Positions 6,294 to 9,776 of a stretch of 9,776 nucleotides of DNA are shown one piece after another (position 1 is the first letter of the stretch; the number at the start of each line of letters is the position of its first letter). Source of the DNA: Vicinamibacteria bacterium (GTDB taxonomy: Bacteria > Acidobacteriota > Vicinamibacteria > Vicinamibacterales > 2-12-FULL-66-21); contig JAICSD010000139.1 in NCBI GenBank assembly GCA_025937075.1, forward strand, positions 1-9,776, given 5' to 3'. The position numbers and the translations under genes were made by a program. The notes below the pieces were generated by a model. It was not told where the DNA came from and searched no databases. It was given only the letters and a program-made list of their open reading frames with translations.

Positions 6294-9200
6294 TCAGTGT
6301 CCCTTCAACAGACCAAGCGACGCTGCGGCCGACACAATGTCGCCCGCCGCCGGAGCGGCAGCCGTGCCGCCGTAGCCGGCATGCTCGATGAGAATCGCGA
6401 AGGCGATATGGCGCCGCGCCGGCGCGTACGGCGCGAACCCGACGAACCACGAGTGTGACGGGGCTCCCGTGATCTCTGCCGTCCCGGTCTTGCCAGCGAT
6501 CGGCACAGTGGCGCCGCGGAGCGATCGCCCGGTGCCGCTGACGACGACGTCGCGCATGTAGGACGCGAGCAGCCGCGCGGACGATGAAGGCAGCAGCTCG
6601 GTCGTGGCCACTTCGGCGCCCGGATCGCGCTCCGCCTGAATCTGCGGCACGCGCCCTCCGGATGCGATCGCGGCGGCAACCTGCGCCATCTTGAGCGGTG
6701 ACACCACCACATCCCCCTGGCCGTAGCCGATCTGCGGCAGCGTGTCGCGAATCTTCGAGACGGTGTTTCCGCGTGCGAGCGCCACGTTCAGCGCGTGCGC
6801 GGTGTCGAGCAGCGCCTGCGGTCCGATCTTCATCGCGAGCTGCGCGAAATACGCGTTGCACGAGACGACGATCGCGCCGTGCATGTCGAGCGTTCCGTGC
6901 GCACTGTGATCCATCACATCGTCGCGCACCGGTCTGCTCCAACCGGGAATCTTTGCACCCACGCGGCCATCGCCGAGCGGAATACACGTGAACTGCTGCG
7001 CGCTCGACCGCACGTTCTGCCGGAGCGCCGCCGCGGCTGTGACGAGCTTGAACGTCGATCCGGGTGGATACCATCCAAACCGCGCGCGATCGAGCAGCGC
7101 GGCTTGATCGGATGTGTCGAACGTATCGGCGGTTGCCGCGGGCCACGGGTAGCTGACGCTCGCGAGCAGATCGCCGCTCTCGGCGTCGACCACGATTGCC
7201 GCCGCACGTCCGTCGGCAGAGCGGCTCGCATAGTGGGCGACGATGTCGGCGACCTTCGCCTGGAGGCGCGCATCGATCGTCAGGTGCACGTCGTGGCGCC
7301 CGGTGAGGAGCGCCTTGACACGTGGATGATCCGGCTCGTATCGATGACGCAGCAGCGGCAGGACCTGGCTGAAGTCACGGCGCACGGCCCACGTCCTGCC
7401 GCCGTGCCCGTCGGGTACGGGCACGTCCTGCGCGTGATCGTCGAACCCGCGCAGCTTCGCCTCGTCATCGCGCTCGATGAACGACGTGTTGCTCGCGCTC
7501 CAGTTGACCCGGCTCCTCGCGTCCCCGAGCAGATGAAACGTGCGCCCCCCGAGCGGATAGCACCTCGATGTCACCGCGCCGCACGCGGCATCGACCGCGA
7601 TGCCGAGCTGTCGATAGTCGTTGCTCGCGTTCGCCACGACATCCGGTGCGTCGGTTGCGAGCGGCAGCCCGGCGCGATCGTAAACAGTGCCTCGAGGAAT
7701 GTCGCGGACCACATCGAGGATGCGCGGGTTGTACTCGAATCGGCGGCTGCCGTCCGCCTGCAGGCCGAGGTGCGGCTCGATCGCGTACCTATCCGCGCGC
7801 CGCACCTGCACGTTGGCGAGCGCGAGGATCGGGACGACCGCGACCGCGACGACGGTCCGGCCCAGCCACGAGAGCGGGGCGTCGAATGGTTCGACGACGC
7901 TGCGCGCGCCTGAACGCGAGCGAATCGACGCCAGGATTCCCAGCGCGGCGAAGTTCGCCGTCATTGCCGATCCGCCGTAGCTCAGAAACGGCGTGACCAC
8001 GCCCGTGAGCGGCACGATCCCCAACATGGCCGAGGCCATCAGGAGAGTCGGGATGCCGATGAGCAGCATGACGCCGGCCGCCAGAAAAAGCTCGTAATCC
8101 GTCGCCGCGCGCCGGGCAGTGTTGTACGCACGCCAGCAGATCAGCGCATACAGCGACGCGACGATCGCGAGGCCAGTGAGGCCGAGCTCTTCACCGATGG
8201 ATGCCAGCACGAGATCCGTGTGTCCCGCGGGCAGGTAACGCGTCGCGCCGAGCCCGAGACCCGTGCCCAGCGGTCCGCCCGAGGCGAGCGTCCAGATTGC
8301 GTGCGCGATCTGATCGCCTCCGCGCACCGCGTTGTCCCATGGCGACTGCCATATGCGAACGCGGTCGACGACGGTGGCGGGAATCTTCAGCTTGTAGCAG
8401 GCGTAGAAGCCGAACAGCAGAAGGGCAAGTCCGGCGAGCGGCATTCCGATGCGGCCGCGCGCGAGCGCGTACAGGCCCAGGAACAGGAAGCCCACGATGA
8501 GCGCCGGCCCGAGATCCTTCTGCAGGAACAGCAATCCCAGCGCAAGCGCCACGCCGGCGACCACGGGAAGCGCGTACTCTGCACGCGGGACGTCCAGCCA
8601 CGCCGGAATCGTCCGGCCGCGGAACGCCGTCTGCCGCAATTGTCGAAGCAGCTCCCAGCGGCGTGCGAAATAACCGGCGAGAAACAGAAGCAGGAGCAGC
8701 CGGATGGCTTCAATCGGCTGAACCGCTCCAAGGTTGACACGAGCCGTGCTGCCGCCCGGTCCACGACCGAAGAGGATCAGCAACAGCGAGAGCGCAGCGG
8801 CCGAGAGGAGCGGAACGTAGGCGAGCTGACGGAACTGGGGCGAGCGGAAATCAATCTCCGAGACCGCCGCCATGATGACGACGCCCAGAAAGACTGTCTG
8901 CGCGTAGCGGGGAAACAGCAGCGCATCTCGAAGCGGATCGGGCCTCGCGATCATCGCGCACAGGCCGATGGCCGTCAGCAGGTGCGCGGCGGACAACAGT
9001 ACGCGGTCGCGGCGGCCGCCGCGCCACCACCACCAGGCAATCACCAGATGGAAACCGGCGATGTAGAGCAGCACCGACCAGAGCAGCGCACGGACGAACT
9101 CGCGGCGCGTGCGCACCACGAACGACGGCTTGAGCGCCGCCACATCGGACGCCGTCAGGAGCGGAAATGGCGCGTCGCGGCCCTTCGCGCGTTGCTCGTA

Positions 9201-9632
9201 CTCCTCGAGCCCTCGCGTATGGCGGATCGCGTCTGGGCTCACGCGCGCGCGGCCAACCGCGCCTACGTTCGCGATGGGTCCCGCGTCGGCCGCGCGAAGG
9301 AATTGAAAGAGCGCGGCCGCGGCGAAGTGTCGATCCGCAGGGTTGCTGAAGAGCTCGACGAACGCCGGCTCCAGCGTCCGGGCATCGCGCACGAACTTCA
9401 GGTTCTGCGCCGGCGAATCGCCGGGAGAGCGATTGAAGTCCGCTGCCGCGAACTTTCCGGCCGCCGTCGATGTCACGCAAATGACGGCGAGGAGCGACAC
9501 TGCAGTCAGGCGGAGATCGACGATGCCGTCGGACCAGCTCCAGAGCGGGCGTCCAATCCGCAGTTGTGTGCCGCGCTCCGCGGCATGTGTGTATGTCGCG
9601 CCCACTGGTGTGTTTCGACGACACTGAGGCAC
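6294..9632 (-). CDS. SEDS glycosyltransferase-class B penicillin-binding transpeptidase fusion (RodA/FtsW-PBP2 type)
   Basis: This 1112-aa protein carries both halves of a peptidoglycan synthase, normally two polypeptides. Order: a helix near 41-58, an extracytoplasmic domain (about 60-178), a helix at 180-201, then ten SEDS helices (about 211-571). SEDS hallmarks are VNLGAVQPIE (299-308), QKDLGPALI (371-379), PAGHTDLVLASIGEELG (468-484, with the HTD Asp473 equivalent to the polymerase aspartate of RodA) and TPFLSYGGSAM (547-557). A helix at 589-607 leads out to the PBP: DIPRGTVYDRAG (644-655) of the pedestal, SxxK at Ser859-Lys862, SCN at 924-926 and KTGT at 1048-1051. All transpeptidase motifs are intact. 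The 13-helix topology puts both catalytic parts outside. The GTG at 9632 overlaps a repeat hairpin and lacks a good ribosome site, so the true start may be downstream (GTG 9605). RodA-like versus FtsW-like function cannot be settled from sequence alone. Confidence 0.93.
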   Translation of the reverse strand: MPQCRRNTPVGATYTHAAERGTQLRIGRPLWSWSDGIVDLRLTAVSLLAVICVTSTAAGKFAAADFNRSPGDSPAQNLKFVRDARTLEPAFVELFSNPADRHFAAAALFQFLRAADAGPIANVGAVGRARVSPDAIRHTRGLEEYEQRAKGRDAPFPLLTASDVAALKPSFVVRTRREFVRALLWSVLLYIAGFHLVIAWWWWRGGRRDRVLLSAAHLLTAIGLCAMIARPDPLRDALLFPRYAQTVFLGVVIMAAVSEIDFRSPQFRQLAYVPLLSAAALSLLLILFGRGPGGSTARVNLGAVQPIEAIRLLLLLFLAGYFARRWELLRQLRQTAFRGRTIPAWLDVPRAEYALPVVAGVALALGLLFLQKDLGPALIVGFLFLGLYALARGRIGMPLAGLALLLFGFYACYKLKIPATVVDRVRIWQSPWDNAVRGGDQIAHAIWTLASGGPLGTGLGLGATRYLPAGHTDLVLASIGEELGLTGLAIVASLYALICWRAYNTARRAATDYELFLAAGVMLLIGIPTLLMASAMLGIVPLTGVVTPFLSYGGSAMTANFAALGILASIRSRSGARSVVEPFDAPLSWLGRTVVAVAVVPILALANVQVRRADRYAIEPHLGLQADGSRRFEYNPRILDVVRDIPRGTVYDRAGLPLATDAPDVVANASNDYRQLGIAVDAACGAVTSRCYPLGGRTFHLLGDARSRVNWSASNTSFIERDDEAKLRGFDDHAQDVPVPDGHGGRTWAVRRDFSQVLPLLRHRYEPDHPRVKALLTGRHDVHLTIDARLQAKVADIVAHYASRSADGRAAAIVVDAESGDLLASVSYPWPAATADTFDTSDQAALLDRARFGWYPPGSTFKLVTAAAALRQNVRSSAQQFTCIPLGDGRVGAKIPGWSRPVRDDVMDHSAHGTLDMHGAIVVSCNAYFAQLAMKIGPQALLDTAHALNVALARGNTVSKIRDTLPQIGYGQGDVVVSPLKMAQVAAAIASGGRVPQIQAERDPGAEVATTELLPSSSARLLASYMRDVVVSGTGRSLRGATVPIAGKTGTAEITGAPSHSWFVGFAPYAPARRHIAFAILIEHAGYGGTAAAPAAGDIVSAAASLGLLKGH
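6300..6305 (-). promoter_or_regulatory. Ribosome binding site within the upstream gene
   Basis: On the minus strand AAGGGA precedes the GTG at 6292 by seven bases and lies inside the last codons of the SEDS-transpeptidase gene. The order AAGGGA, stop TGA, one base, GTG is a classic arrangement for translational coupling. Confidence 0.7.
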
Positions 9633-9651
9633 GCCTCGAGACGTGCCCTAC
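9628..9651 (-). repeat. REP-like hairpin, GTAG + GGCACG stem, overlapping the fusion gene start
   Basis: On the minus strand GTAG (9651-9648) directly precedes GGCACG (9647-9642). An eight-base loop and CGTGCC (9633-9628) follow. The closing arm contains the GTG used as the first possible start of the SEDS-transpeptidase gene. It fills the 20-base gap between that gene and its upstream neighbour. Confidence 0.6.
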
Positions 9652-9652
9652 A

Positions 9653-9776
9653 TCAGAATTTTGCCGGCAGCTCCTCACTCGCGTTCTCGAGCGAGAGCTG
9701 CGTCAACCGCAGCTGAACCTGATCGAGCCGCCGCTGGGCGATGCGGATGTTTTCCGCCCCCTGGGCGAAATCGGTC
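9653..9776 (-). CDS. C-terminus of an unidentified, probably coiled-coil protein (runs off right edge)
   Basis: The last 40 codons are visible, ending in TGA at 9655-9653. They read ...GAENIRIAQRRLDQVQLRLTQLSLENASEELPAKF. The regular spacing of Leu, Ile and Val among Gln, Arg and Glu suggests a continuous amphipathic helix or coiled coil, followed by a short tail. Only about 40 residues are seen, so I cannot name a family. The gene ends just 20 bases before the first possible start of the SEDS-transpeptidase fusion, on the same strand. It is therefore probably in the same transcript, with a REP-like hairpin between them that might change the relative levels of the two messages. The frame has no competing stop to the window edge, and the codons are GC-rich at third positions. 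Confidence 0.6.
   Translation of the reverse strand, partial: TDFAQGAENIRIAQRRLDQVQLRLTQLSLENASEELPAKF

Noticed and set aside
6795..7913. 372-codon open frame on the plus strand
   Set aside because: It is antisense to the transpeptidase domain, which shows SxxK and SxN on the minus strand over the same bases.
8220..9716. 498-codon open frame on the plus strand
   Set aside because: It lies opposite the SEDS half of the fusion. Its translation is Arg/Glu/Gln-rich without domain motifs, as expected for an antisense frame in high-GC DNA, whereas the minus strand has SEDS hallmarks throughout.

Overview
High-GC bacterial DNA that most resembles Acidobacteriota, probably a Vicinamibacteria-like lineage, although no rRNA or marker gene confirms this. 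The reasons are Tat-exported Gfo/Idh/MocA and sugar isomerase/epimerase proteins, a DUF3662-FHA protein beside a SEDS/penicillin-binding protein, and many short GTAG-type palindromic repeats between genes.

Left half (1-4224): a carbohydrate-oxidation locus. A sugar phosphate isomerase/epimerase-type gene runs off the left edge on the minus strand. It is divergent from three plus-strand genes: a Tat-exported Gfo/Idh/MocA oxidoreductase (516 aa), a cytoplasmic Gfo/Idh/MocA oxidoreductase (386 aa) and a Tat-exported sugar isomerase/epimerase-like TIM barrel (320 aa). Together they suggest oxidation of sugars or glycosides to keto-intermediates, followed by isomerisation or elimination, partly in the periplasm. 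The substrate cannot be read from the sequence.

Middle (4225-5476): a secreted protein of 232 aa with STN-like modules, then about 430 bases without an intact gene. That stretch holds traces of a frameshifted small membrane protein and a cluster of palindromic and direct repeats.

Right half (5477-9776, all minus strand): a cell-wall operon. Transcription enters from a truncated coiled-coil gene at the right edge and passes into an 1112-aa protein. This protein joins a RodA/FtsW-type SEDS glycosyltransferase to a complete class B penicillin-binding transpeptidase, with an extra N-terminal extracytoplasmic domain. After a single base, and with a good internal ribosome site, comes a DUF3662-FHA phosphothreonine-binding protein like actinobacterial FhaA. 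Fusion plus tight coupling suggests one regulated peptidoglycan synthase unit. This is the most notable part of the window.

At least six intergenic hairpins carry a GTAG or GTGG tetranucleotide directly before the stem, the layout of REP elements mobilised by RAYT transposases. No transposase gene is present here. No tRNA, rRNA, CRISPR array or convincing intrinsic terminator was seen.
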